Part shown: positions 1 to 8,689 of the stretch, in pieces
Layout of the letters: each line of letters starts with the position of its first letter
Position numbering within the stretch: the first letter of the stretch is position 1
NCBI GenBank assembly: GCA_026418015.1
Contig: JAOACE010000001.1
Coordinates: 1-64,000, forward strand
Length of the DNA: 64,000 nucleotides
From: Leptospiraceae bacterium
GTDB taxonomy: Bacteria; Spirochaetota; Leptospiria; Leptospirales; Leptonemataceae
Reading direction: 5' to 3'
Position numbers and translations under genes: made by a program
The notes under the pieces: generated by a model
Told to the model about the DNA's origin: nothing
Database searches by the model: none
The model's input: only the letters and a program-made list of their open reading frames with translations

Positions 1-366
1 AAAGACCACATAGAAAGGAAGGTTTAGAATCGGATAAACATAAGGGAAAGTAGAATAAATATGATTGTCAATAATAGTAATAATCCAAGGATGATAAAAA
101 ATATTTCCTTGTTTGTCTTGGACTTCGAAAAACGAGTCTGGTGGAAAATAAATTGCATAAGGGTTATTTTTGTTTTCTTTAAGATAGTTATCGGGTTTAC
201 CATAGAATTCGTCGAGGTTGAGGTTTTTTTCTATTAGGATGCTTATAGGAAGCAAACGAGTGTTAACAGTATCGATGGTTTTAAAATATTTTTTTGGATA
301 ATAGAATAAAAAAAGAAGGATGAAAAAGATCAAAAAATATTTAAGATTATTATAAAATCCTTTCAT
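1..366 (-). CDS. Membrane glycosyltransferase-like protein, N-terminal part only
   Basis: An open frame runs from an ATG at 366 off the left edge of the window, giving 122 codons without a stop. It begins with a short basic stretch and one hydrophobic segment (about residues 9-24). The lumenal part that follows reads like the first loop of GT-C family (PMT/GT39-type) transferases: 'TRLLPISILIEKNLNLDEFY', then 'NHIYSTFPYVYPILNLPFY' around residues 100-118. The start overlaps the 3' end of thyX by 17 bp, so the two are probably co-transcribed. The C-terminal part lies outside the window. The family call is an inference from the loop motif only. Confidence 0.6.
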   Translation of the reverse strand, partial: MKGFYNNLKYFLIFFILLFLFYYPKKYFKTIDTVNTRLLPISILIEKNLNLDEFYGKPDNYLKENKNNPYAIYFPPDSFFEVQDKQGNIFYHPWIITIIDNHIYSTFPYVYPILNLPFYVVF

Positions 367-1936
367 GATAGCGACTTAAATCAAAATCCCATATAGGTAA
401 ACCACAAAACCTATCTCCTTCTGGACAAAAAGGTTTCATATTAGCCATTTTCCGAAGATGACACGGGGCACGAAAATAGTTCTTTAAAAATGGAAATTTT
501 TCTTCGATTTGAGTGATTTCTTGTATAGAAGCATAGAAGATTTCTTCTTGTGCATTATAACATGTTCTCATCTTCCATTTATGAATCAAGTTTAAAAGAT
601 CCCCTGATTCGTAAAATCGTACGGGAAATGCATTGGGTAATAGATAACTTGCTTCTTCTAATGTCGCGCCATAATCCAAAAATTGATTGATTAAATCAAA
701 AATCTTTCTCATTATATTGTCGTAAATCTCTTTTAAAGAAGAATGTTTCTCTATTATGGTTGGGGTAATATAATCAGGATTTCCTGTATATTGTTGCATT
801 AGAAATGGTCTTGATGCGGGAACCATCCTATGTCTCTGATCTTGACTATCTGCCGTATGAGAAATTTTTTTTTGGAATGTAAAATGAATATGATATAAAA
901 CGCGATTTAATTTAGAATGCATAGTTTCGTTTAAAGTAGAACCTAAATGCTTGTTATATTCGGGATGGAGTAGATATTCTATCAGTGTTTCTTCTGGTAG
1001 ATTTTCATCATAGTATCCTAATACACTTCTTATGCTATCTATAAGAATTTCTTTTATGTTGGTTTGATAGCTCACTAATTTAGAATAAAGATTACCAATC
1101 TGCTTGTCAAAATGTTGTATCCATTGTTTTTGTGTTTTCGAAGAATTTTCAAAAAAATTCATAAAAAAATTATATTCTGGTGTCTCTTCAATAGGAAAAG
1201 AATCGACCATCTCTTTTGCATATAAAGGATCAATTTGGTATACACATTCCCACATTTTTTGAACCAAATCTTTGGTTTCTTTGGGAACATCGCTGATTTC
1301 TGCCATTTTTTTATAACGATATAAGGTTATTCCACTAATTGTATGATATAAATACGTATACGTCGCAAGAGGAAGTACATATCTTGCAATTTCCATCGCT
1401 TTTTTGTAGATTACCTTTTCCCATTTTTGGGAATTCTTTTTTCTATAAGGAAAAATTTTATAGTATTCTTCTTGTACGTAAGGCATTAAAATTTTAATCA
1501 AATTTTGATACGATTCGATTTGATATTGTATAGTAATTTTATAAGCATCTTTAATATTCTGGTTTCGATCTAATGAATTAGGATAATAAAATTGATGAGG
1601 TTGAACCTCTACATATCTTTGACTGACTTGTTCAGAATTATAAAAAGGATGAGAATGTAGAAAAGACCAGACAGCCATCCTGCTAATATTTTCAATTGCA
1701 AAAACAAAATGAGGATGTTGTCTTGTAGTTAAGTGTCCAGCTTTCAATGTAGAATCAGCGATTTTATCTCTTAATAAAATAGATTTTTCGTCTTTCGAAA
1801 CATCGTTTGGATAAACAATTCCTTTTGAAGAATAGCAGGTTCTTGCAGAAGCAATAGATAGGTTATATGGTTCATTAGTATAAGCAATTAAAGATACTTT
1901 AAGCATATCTAAATTTTTTTCGGTAGAAAACACCAT
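350..1936 (-). CDS. thyX: FAD-dependent thymidylate synthase, tandem-domain form
   Basis: Makes dTMP from dUMP with methylene-tetrahydrofolate, FAD and NAD(P)H. At 528 residues it is about twice the usual ThyX and contains two ThyX-like halves. The N-terminal half (about 11-245) has 'SRMAVWSF' and then SHPFYNSEQVSQRY at 95-108, where the usual first RHR is replaced by SHP, while the SxRY end is kept. The C-terminal half (about 295-528) has RHRMVPASRP from residue 368 and the helix with RTCYNAQEE, but lacks the SxRY end. The two halves therefore look complementary. ATG at 1936 follows the subtilase stop by 14 nt without a clear ribosome site; Met11 is an alternative start. Family certain; exact division of labour inferred. 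Confidence 0.9.
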   Translation of the reverse strand: MVFSTEKNLDMLKVSLIAYTNEPYNLSIASARTCYSSKGIVYPNDVSKDEKSILLRDKIADSTLKAGHLTTRQHPHFVFAIENISRMAVWSFLHSHPFYNSEQVSQRYVEVQPHQFYYPNSLDRNQNIKDAYKITIQYQIESYQNLIKILMPYVQEEYYKIFPYRKKNSQKWEKVIYKKAMEIARYVLPLATYTYLYHTISGITLYRYKKMAEISDVPKETKDLVQKMWECVYQIDPLYAKEMVDSFPIEETPEYNFFMNFFENSSKTQKQWIQHFDKQIGNLYSKLVSYQTNIKEILIDSIRSVLGYYDENLPEETLIEYLLHPEYNKHLGSTLNETMHSKLNRVLYHIHFTFQKKISHTADSQDQRHRMVPASRPFLMQQYTGNPDYITPTIIEKHSSLKEIYDNIMRKIFDLINQFLDYGATLEEASYLLPNAFPVRFYESGDLLNLIHKWKMRTCYNAQEEIFYASIQEITQIEEKFPFLKNYFRAPCHLRKMANMKPFCPEGDRFCGLPIWDFDLSRYHERIL

Positions 1937-1950
1937 TTTGTTTATTAAAA

Positions 1951-3606
1951 TTAATTTGTCCTACCATAAATGGTTAAATCCCATTTTTTAAAATAACCTG
2001 CATCTTGTACTGCTTTATCTTGTACAGAGATTCTAAATTTTCCTTCCGCAGTTTCGTCGAGAAACCGAGCAATACCAAATCGCCAATCCATATTACCCGT
2101 TTGACATCCTGTTCGCGTTCCATTAACATCGGAACAATTGTGTGGTTCCATTAATATTGATTCTGTTCCAGAAGGAGAGTAGAATTGAATTAATAGATCC
2201 CCCCAATATCCATGATTTAGATGAACCGTTGCATCTACCCACTCAATCTTTTTTATACCTGTAAAAGATGCATCGAATTCGTTTATAGTTGCAGGACCAT
2301 TATCCACAATATCTTTATAAACAGGTATATTTCTGATGACACATTTTCGATATCCACCGAAGTTTGTCCATGTCTTAGCTGTATTTACTGCATAAGAAAC
2401 GTTTAGTAAACCAAATCCATATTTATGGTTGATTTTAATTCCTGCTGCGTTAGATGTCCAATTACTATCCGTAGGATCATTTTTTTGGGTAGTTTTTGCT
2501 AATATATATCGAACATCCCTCCAAGTTAGAGAAGGATTTGCTTGTAGCATTAAAGCAATAGCACCAGAAACAATAGGCGTAGAACCCGATGTTCCATTAA
2601 AATTTTTGGTATAATTAGTATTCGGAAGATCAGTGGCTCCATAGTACTTTGAATTTAAACCATTCGAACCCGTTAGATCTGTTGTAACCAATCCATTTTG
2701 ATTATCCCCCATAGAAGGTGCACAAAGCCAAAGATTTGCTCCTTTTTCTGAGTAGCTTGCTTTGACGTTGTTGTCTCCCACAGCACAAACACTGATTACA
2801 CCGTGATAGTTCGAATATCCATCGTAATTAGAATTGTCAGCATAAAAGGAAGTATTATTGTAAGTATAATATGCACCATTCCCAGCTGCAAATACATAGA
2901 TAGTTCCTAAACCAAATCGTCCACTGGTTAAACCTTCTTCCACAGCAAGTTGCCATAAACTATCAGAACCGATTAAATAACCTGTTCCATCGGGTGGTCC
3001 CCAGCTATTGTTAGAAATCCAAATATTTTGTATATCTCTTTTTGTTGCATCGATAATATTGGATGTATAACGAGTTTTTATTGCATTATAGCCTCTTAAC
3101 TTAGAACGAGGAGCAACTCCTCTTACACCTAATGTGTTATCTTTTGCAGCAATTAAACCAGATACTGCTGTTCCATGCATCGAATTATCCAAAGAAGGAT
3201 TTCCCGTAGGATCGGTATCATTTTCAGAATAATCATAGCTTTTTGATGGTTCAATGTTTGCAGTTAGATCTTCGTGGTTTATTTCTATCCCATCATCGAT
3301 TACACTAATCGAAATATTGCTTCCACAATAAGATTGCCAAGATGTTCCCATATTGATTTTAGTAAAATGCCATTGTAGACTATATAGAGTATCAGAATTA
3401 ATGCTGCAATCTTCTGTTGGTGTTGTAATCGTTGTAGTGGGTTGATTTGCAGGGATATCTTCGCATGTGATAGATAAAGGTTCAGGTTGATTTAGTAAAT
3501 AATATAGTAATAATAAGTTAAGTTGTTCATCTTTATTGTTTTTTTTAATACATGAAAACAAGAGAAAAACGTTAAATATTATCAGAACCTTTTTTAATTG
3601 AAGCAT
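1951..3606 (-). CDS. Subtilase (S8) lipoprotein with C-terminal P-domain
   Basis: Predicted secreted serine endoprotease anchored by lipid: the N-terminus is a signal peptide ending in the lipobox LFSC with Cys19. The S8 catalytic triad is visible: Asp104 in VIDDG, His144 in MHGTAVSG and Ser340 in GTSGSTP, with the oxyanion Asn in 'NNSWG' near 200. Residues about 425-551 form a P/homoB domain as in kexin and furin-type proteases. There is no obvious propeptide; a Thr/Pro-rich linker lies at 55-65. It is upstream of thyX on the same strand. A TTGACA lies 37 nt upstream of the ATG and there is no Shine-Dalgarno site. Substrate unknown. Confidence 0.92.
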   Translation of the reverse strand: MLQLKKVLIIFNVFLLFSCIKKNNKDEQLNLLLLYYLLNQPEPLSITCEDIPANQPTTTITTPTEDCSINSDTLYSLQWHFTKINMGTSWQSYCGSNISISVIDDGIEINHEDLTANIEPSKSYDYSENDTDPTGNPSLDNSMHGTAVSGLIAAKDNTLGVRGVAPRSKLRGYNAIKTRYTSNIIDATKRDIQNIWISNNSWGPPDGTGYLIGSDSLWQLAVEEGLTSGRFGLGTIYVFAAGNGAYYTYNNTSFYADNSNYDGYSNYHGVISVCAVGDNNVKASYSEKGANLWLCAPSMGDNQNGLVTTDLTGSNGLNSKYYGATDLPNTNYTKNFNGTSGSTPIVSGAIALMLQANPSLTWRDVRYILAKTTQKNDPTDSNWTSNAAGIKINHKYGFGLLNVSYAVNTAKTWTNFGGYRKCVIRNIPVYKDIVDNGPATINEFDASFTGIKKIEWVDATVHLNHGYWGDLLIQFYSPSGTESILMEPHNCSDVNGTRTGCQTGNMDWRFGIARFLDETAEGKFRISVQDKAVQDAGYFKKWDLTIYGRTN

Positions 3607-3637
3607 ATTCTAATAATCAAAAAAAATTCATGTATTA

Positions 3638-3643
3638 TGTCAA
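3638..3643 (-). promoter_or_regulatory. -35 element (TTGACA) of the subtilase gene
   Basis: TTGACAT on the minus strand with its first base 37 nt before the A of the ATG at 3606. No Shine-Dalgarno sequence lies between, and no good TATAAT at standard spacing. Geometry places the transcript start at or within a few bases of the ATG. Confidence 0.5.
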
Positions 3644-3671
3644 TCCTTTAATGCAACAAGATTCTATTCCA

Positions 3672-3677
3672 TTGACA
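3672..3677 (+). promoter_or_regulatory. -35 element (TTGACA) of the MBOAT gene
   Basis: TTGACAT on the plus strand, 37 nt before the ATG at 3709, divergent to the element at 3638-3643. The -10 is not clear (TAAAAT at 3691-3696 is too close). No Shine-Dalgarno sequence precedes the ATG. Confidence 0.5.
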
Positions 3678-3708
3678 TAGTAAAATTTTCTAAAATTTTG
3701 ACCCAAAA

Positions 3709-5139
3709 ATGAGATTTATCACTTTTGGTTACTTAATATTTTTTGTTCTGGTTTTTGTCCTTTATTGGCAGTTAAAGAATAAACACCACAAACTTTTGTT
3801 GATTGCATTTGCATCTTCTCTATTTTATGCATCCTGGTCTATTCCGTTTTTTATCCATTTTGCATTTTTAATTCTTTTAAATTATTTTTTCTCTCTAAGG
3901 ATTCGTACTAATACAAATCATAAAAAAATTTATTTTATTACCATTGTTTTAATCGATATTTTCAATTTGATTTTTTTTAAATATTTTTATTTACTTTTCC
4001 AGTTTCTGTATGATTTAACAAAAATAGAACTTTTTCAAAAACAAGTATTGAACAGTTTTCTTTTTGAACATTTTTATCAAGAATCCATTGTATTACCATT
4101 AGCTATTAGTTTTTATACGTTTCAGTTATTAGCTTATATCATCGATTGCTATAACGAAAAAATTCAAAGAAGAGATAGTTTATTAGAATTCTATGTATTT
4201 ATATTATTTTTCCCTCAATTAGTTGCAGGGCCAATTATGAGACATTCGGATTTTTTCTTTCAGTTGGATTCAGAACCTCGTTTAACCCACGAAAAAGTAA
4301 TAAAAGGATATTTTTTAATTTTGATGGGATTAATCAAAAAAGCATTCATTGCAGACAATTTAACCAATACAATCCAACCGGTTTTTTTAAATCCGTTAGA
4401 ATATAATGGTTTTACCAATTTTCTATCCGCAGTTGGTTATGCTGTTCGCGTTTATGCGGATTTCTCTGGATACACTGACATTGCAAGGGGTAGTGCTTAT
4501 TTGTTAGGACTTCACATACCCGAAAACTTCGATAGCCCTTTTTTTAGCACAACAATTTCTGAATTTTGGCGGCGATGGCATGTTACCCTTTCTTCTTGGC
4601 TTAGAGACTATATTTATATACCCTTAGGAGGTAATAGAATTTCTGAATTTCGAACAAACATCAATCTTATTGTTACCTTTACATTAGGTGGATTATGGCA
4701 TGGAGCAAATTATACGTATATTGTTTGGGGATTTTTTTATGGAGTTCTATTAGTTCTAGAAAAACCTTTTTTAAAATCTTTTCAGAATATAATAAACAAG
4801 CATATCTTTTTTAAGTTTTTAGCAATTCTTTATACATTTTTATTTTTTAGTATTGGTTTTTGTTTTTTTAATGCACCTAATATATTAAACTCTTTTTATA
4901 TGCTAAAACAAATCTTTTTGGGTGGTGTTGGTAATTCTTTTCATAAAGATCAATTGATACAGATCTTGGGTTTTTTGGTAATTGTCTTTGGTTTTAATTA
5001 TCTTCAGTATATTAGAAATAAGTTTATTTTAAATATAAAAAGAGACTATTTTATCTTATTTCTATTAGGTTTATTTGTGATTTGGCTTTTAGGAAATTAT
5101 TCACCACAAACGCAAAGTTTTATATATTTTCAATTTTAA
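3709..5139 (+). CDS. MBOAT family membrane O-acyltransferase (AlgI/DltB-like)
   Basis: Polytopic membrane protein of 476 residues predicted to move an acyl (usually acetyl) group across the membrane onto an extracytoplasmic glycan or polymer. The MBOAT signature is clear: 'FWRRWHVTLSSWLRDYIYIP' followed by LGGN near 282-305, and the catalytic His region 'LGGLWHGANYTYIVWG' near 323-338. About ten hydrophobic segments span the length. The gene is 9 nt upstream of an SGNH-like partner gene, the usual arrangement for AlgI/AlgX- or DltB/DltD-type pairs. The acceptor polymer cannot be told from sequence. Confidence 0.93.
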   Translation: MRFITFGYLIFFVLVFVLYWQLKNKHHKLLLIAFASSLFYASWSIPFFIHFAFLILLNYFFSLRIRTNTNHKKIYFITIVLIDIFNLIFFKYFYLLFQFLYDLTKIELFQKQVLNSFLFEHFYQESIVLPLAISFYTFQLLAYIIDCYNEKIQRRDSLLEFYVFILFFPQLVAGPIMRHSDFFFQLDSEPRLTHEKVIKGYFLILMGLIKKAFIADNLTNTIQPVFLNPLEYNGFTNFLSAVGYAVRVYADFSGYTDIARGSAYLLGLHIPENFDSPFFSTTISEFWRRWHVTLSSWLRDYIYIPLGGNRISEFRTNINLIVTFTLGGLWHGANYTYIVWGFFYGVLLVLEKPFLKSFQNIINKHIFFKFLAILYTFLFFSIGFCFFNAPNILNSFYMLKQIFLGGVGNSFHKDQLIQILGFLVIVFGFNYLQYIRNKFILNIKRDYFILFLLGLFVIWLLGNYSPQTQSFIYFQF

Positions 5140-5148
5140 AGGAAATTT

Positions 5149-6321
5149 ATGTTAAAAAATATTATCCAAAAACCTTTTATTAGTACGATTTTATTAGCAT
5201 TAGCACTCTTCTTAACAGATAAAATCTTTTTAATACCTTCTATAAAAAAAATTGTTTTATATTATAAAAAAGTAGAAATATTTTTCTATGAATCTCGTTT
5301 CGAATTGTTCGAATATTTAAAAACTTATCGCGATAGAGAATATGCATTAATATTAGGAAGTTCGCGTTCTGGAATGTTCTCTTACAAAGAATTTCAGCAA
5401 GAAATGGGTAAAGAAAGCTATATTTTTAATTTTAGTGCACCTCTTGCAGGTACATCTTATTATTATTACTGGTTAGAAAAGATTGATTCATCTCTACAAA
5501 AAAAACCTCAATGGATTTTGATGGAACTGGATGCTATAAATTTAGGTAATCCTTCTGTTTACATCTCCCTACCCTATTCTTATGATCCCATATTTATGCT
5601 TCGATATATGGATTTTTATAGAGATATTCCACAAAATATCCCTCAAGAGAAACAAAAAAAATACATAGATTTGATCTTTTCTAGTGATACAATTTTTAAG
5701 GGTTTTAGCGCGGACGAAGTAGATACATATTTTATGAAGTACTTTTTTATTATAAATCGTTATAGCATTCATCCCAATAAGATTTTCGAAAATTTTAAAA
5801 AAATTGATTATTTTGACGAAACAAAAAATACTCTAATCAAAATTCCTTTGTACGAATTTGCTCATCGTACTAAGCTCAAAAATTTAGAAAATTTTAAGCA
5901 TACGTTGGGAGGAATTCCTGTTGAATTTTATACTCAAATTCCAGAAAAAGATCTTTCGATTGATGCACAAAGAAACTTTTTAAGACTTTTGCCTTCTTCA
6001 GAATTATCCAGTACTCAGCTAATTTTTCTAAAAAAGATCTTAGACCTTACACACCAACAAAATATACCACTGATTATTTATAAACCATCAATGACAGAAT
6101 ATGCAAATCAAATATTAAAAACTTATCATTTATACGATTTAGAAGATTTAATAAAACAATTTGAAAGATATCAAAACATAATCTACATTGATACAACTTC
6201 GATATCGTGTAAAAAATTTTCTGATTCTGTACATCTAAGCCCTGAATGCTACAAAGAGCTAACCAAGTTTATATCTACTTATGCGAAAAAGAAGGTTCCC
6301 AATCGATCAAAAAGTTTTTAA
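5149..6321 (+). CDS. SGNH-like partner of the MBOAT acyltransferase (DUF1574-type)
   Basis: A 390-residue protein with one N-terminal membrane segment (about 8-30) and an extracytoplasmic domain. LGSSRSG (69-75) resembles the GDS nucleophile block of SGNH hydrolases, and DSVHLSPE (359-366) the C-terminal Asp-x-x-His block. Preceded by AAAGGAAATTT as ribosome site. Directly downstream of the MBOAT gene, so it probably performs the final acyl transfer outside the membrane. From memory, spirochaete MBOAT genes are commonly paired with DUF1574 proteins of this type. Its last 47 bp overlap the convergent sulfatase-fold gene. Confidence 0.7.
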   Translation: MLKNIIQKPFISTILLALALFLTDKIFLIPSIKKIVLYYKKVEIFFYESRFELFEYLKTYRDREYALILGSSRSGMFSYKEFQQEMGKESYIFNFSAPLAGTSYYYYWLEKIDSSLQKKPQWILMELDAINLGNPSVYISLPYSYDPIFMLRYMDFYRDIPQNIPQEKQKKYIDLIFSSDTIFKGFSADEVDTYFMKYFFIINRYSIHPNKIFENFKKIDYFDETKNTLIKIPLYEFAHRTKLKNLENFKHTLGGIPVEFYTQIPEKDLSIDAQRNFLRLLPSSELSSTQLIFLKKILDLTHQQNIPLIIYKPSMTEYANQILKTYHLYDLEDLIKQFERYQNIIYIDTTSISCKKFSDSVHLSPECYKELTKFISTYAKKKVPNRSKSF

Positions 6322-8047
6322 GTTCTCCCTCGAGAAAATACGTATTGATTTGGTTATCGTCCAAATCCAATTCTTGAATTTCGCTTTGTTCGTAGAAGAT
6401 TAACCATTTTTTATTAGATTTTATGATACCAATTTTGCTTTTATCTCCCCAAGGATAGAGAAAAAAATAAAATTGATAATCTTCAGCAAAAATACTTTTT
6501 CCAGGATATAGATGATCTACCTCCATTTCTATAAGATCATAGATAGTTGGAACAATATCTAAAAGATTCCCATAAGAAATTTTATTTTTATCAAAGATAT
6601 AGGGAAAATAACTCGAATGCATAACAAACGGTACCTGAACCTCTGGATTATACAGAGAAAAATCATGCAGGATGTAATTATAATCTCCAAAAGATTCTCC
6701 ATGGTCCGAAAGTAGAATAAAAATTGTATTTTTATAATAAGGACTATGAGAATACAAATCCATGATTTGATCGATTATATCAATGGTATATTCAACTACG
6801 TTTTGATATCGTCCTAATCTGTCGCGATTACTATATTTATTATATACTTCTGGTTTTGGGTTAAAATAAGGTGTATGTGTATTCGAAAAAACATAGAGAA
6901 TAAAAAAAGGATTATGAATCGTTTGGATGATTTCTTGTGTTTTTAAATAGAGGGCATAATCATCTATTCCCCATTCAAATTCTTGTAAACCATAATTTTC
7001 TAAATCCTTTTTTTCGATGATGTTCAATTGCAAAAACTCTAAAAACGATCGTTCCCTTTCAAAAGAGGTATCATTCGTTGTTATGTAATAGGTTTGATAA
7101 TTTCGCTTTTTTAACTGGTAGATTAGGTTTTTTTCTGACAATTCTCGAAAAAAATCTGTGTTTAGGTTATAAAAAAGATAATGGATTTTTCTCGGGCTAT
7201 AATGTCCTGTTAACAAAGTAAAATGTGTATTCGTACTATGGGGAATAGGAACATAAAAATGATCTACAAATATGTTATTAGGATGATTTGGATTAAAATA
7301 ACGAGAACGTTCGAGTGTAATTTTATCTTTTCGAACACTTTCTAACAAAAAAATTACTATGTTAGGATTTTTGTTGATAGAAAACCCCCACCTATTTTTA
7401 AAATAATGTTTAACAGGATTATAAGATACATTAAACCATTCTTTCTTTGGTTTTTGGTTTGATTCTAAACCAGTTGCATTAAGATGCGATTTATTCATGT
7501 AATGATTATAATTAATAAAGAAACTAAAACTAATAAATAAAATAAATATAATAATAAAAAAATATGTAATTTTATATAATAATTTATTTGATTTTTTTAT
7601 ATATTTTTTAAATAATAGATATAAACTAAAATAAAACAAAAAAATTACGAGATAAAAATAGTCTCCAGAAAATAATACAACTACATCATTCAAAAATAAA
7701 GATGTATGCTCCAATAGATATTTATACATTTCTAAAATTGTGTTTATTTCTAAATTCAGTTTAAAAAGATCCTGCACATAATATTTGATTAATATAATAA
7801 CAGCAAATAAAAATAGAAAAACATCCAAATATTTCTGATATCTTTTTATAATATTCTTAAAAGAATTATATAACTTTATCATTAGAGCTAAAACAATAAA
7901 AAATAACAACATTTCTATCCGTAATAGGGGATCTTCGTAAAGAACATATAGAAATCTTTTGATTAAATATTCCAGTGTAGGAGCATTTTTATAATAGTTA
8001 TAGAATAATATCGTAAAATAAAAAAATAATGCGAAAAAAATTGGCAT
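6275..8047 (-). CDS. Membrane sulfatase-fold phospho/sulfo-transferase (LtaS/EptA-like)
   Basis: A 590-residue protein with about five N-terminal membrane segments (to about residue 182) and a C-terminal alkaline-phosphatase-superfamily domain. Metal-site blocks: 'NIVIFLLESVRKD' from about 229, and LLSDHGESFGDY further on. The nucleophile block STNTHFTLLTG starts at Ser271, aligned with the Cys/Ser of sulfatases, so Ser (or a nearby Thr) is the likely nucleophile. This layout fits lipoteichoic-acid-synthase or phosphoethanolamine-transferase relatives acting on envelope lipids or glycans. Convergent overlap of 47 bp with the SGNH-like gene. Substrate not determinable. Confidence 0.8.
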   Translation of the reverse strand: MPIFFALFFYFTILFYNYYKNAPTLEYLIKRFLYVLYEDPLLRIEMLLFFIVLALMIKLYNSFKNIIKRYQKYLDVFLFLFAVIILIKYYVQDLFKLNLEINTILEMYKYLLEHTSLFLNDVVVLFSGDYFYLVIFLFYFSLYLLFKKYIKKSNKLLYKITYFFIIIFILFISFSFFINYNHYMNKSHLNATGLESNQKPKKEWFNVSYNPVKHYFKNRWGFSINKNPNIVIFLLESVRKDKITLERSRYFNPNHPNNIFVDHFYVPIPHSTNTHFTLLTGHYSPRKIHYLFYNLNTDFFRELSEKNLIYQLKKRNYQTYYITTNDTSFERERSFLEFLQLNIIEKKDLENYGLQEFEWGIDDYALYLKTQEIIQTIHNPFFILYVFSNTHTPYFNPKPEVYNKYSNRDRLGRYQNVVEYTIDIIDQIMDLYSHSPYYKNTIFILLSDHGESFGDYNYILHDFSLYNPEVQVPFVMHSSYFPYIFDKNKISYGNLLDIVPTIYDLIEMEVDHLYPGKSIFAEDYQFYFFLYPWGDKSKIGIIKSNKKWLIFYEQSEIQELDLDDNQINTYFLEGELKNFLIDWEPSFSHK

Positions 8048-8074
8048 AGAGTAAATTTTTTTTGTATCAATCCC

Positions 8075-8689
8075 ATGAAAATCAATTTACAACACTATTG
8101 CAAAATAAAACAAGATTCTATGAACGGTTTTAATTTTTTTAAGGTAGTTTCGTCGAATCGTTTTATACCCGAAGATGCATCTTTAATTACACCTTTTTAT
8201 AAAAATATGTTTATAAAATTGATATATTATTTTTTATATTGTTTTTTAATCTATTTAGTTTTTAAAAATCTGATTCTTTATAGTTTTATTTTAATAGATT
8301 ATTTTATCGTTAAATTTAAAATCATGGATATCTTTCAATCAAGTTTTTTAACAAAAGAAAAGATACTGAGTTTAAAACATCCTTTTATATTCATCTTAAA
8401 ACTATACATGTTTTTTTTATATCTTTATATTCTTAATCAACAACTATGGATAAAAGTATATATAAATAAAAACGCTTTATTAATTATTAAAAAAAGCTTA
8501 TGGGATAAGAGTTTGATTCATATTCCGTTAGAAAAAATTCAACAATTAGAGATAAAGCAAAACCTAATACAAAAATTATTTCGATTATATTCGATAAATA
8601 TAATTCATAATGCATCATTTATCATAAATAATATCAATCTCGAGATAGATAAATTCCATGAATATGTTTACAAAATTTATAAAAATTAA
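8075..8689 (+). CDS. bPH2-domain (YdbS-like) membrane protein
   Basis: 204 residues with two hydrophobic segments (about 48-73 and 105-122), then a soluble C-terminal domain. The C-terminal stretch 'IHIPLEKIQQLEIKQNLIQK' is the typical PF03703 (bacterial PH2) element that follows a beta-strand pair. Function of these domains is poorly known; they are membrane-associated and often occur in envelope-stress or transport loci. The stop overlaps the next gene by 32 bp. Divergent to the sulfatase-fold gene, from which it is separated by only 27 bp. Confidence 0.6.
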   Translation: MKINLQHYCKIKQDSMNGFNFFKVVSSNRFIPEDASLITPFYKNMFIKLIYYFLYCFLIYLVFKNLILYSFILIDYFIVKFKIMDIFQSSFLTKEKILSLKHPFIFILKLYMFFLYLYILNQQLWIKVYINKNALLIIKKSLWDKSLIHIPLEKIQQLEIKQNLIQKLFRLYSINIIHNASFIINNINLEIDKFHEYVYKIYKN

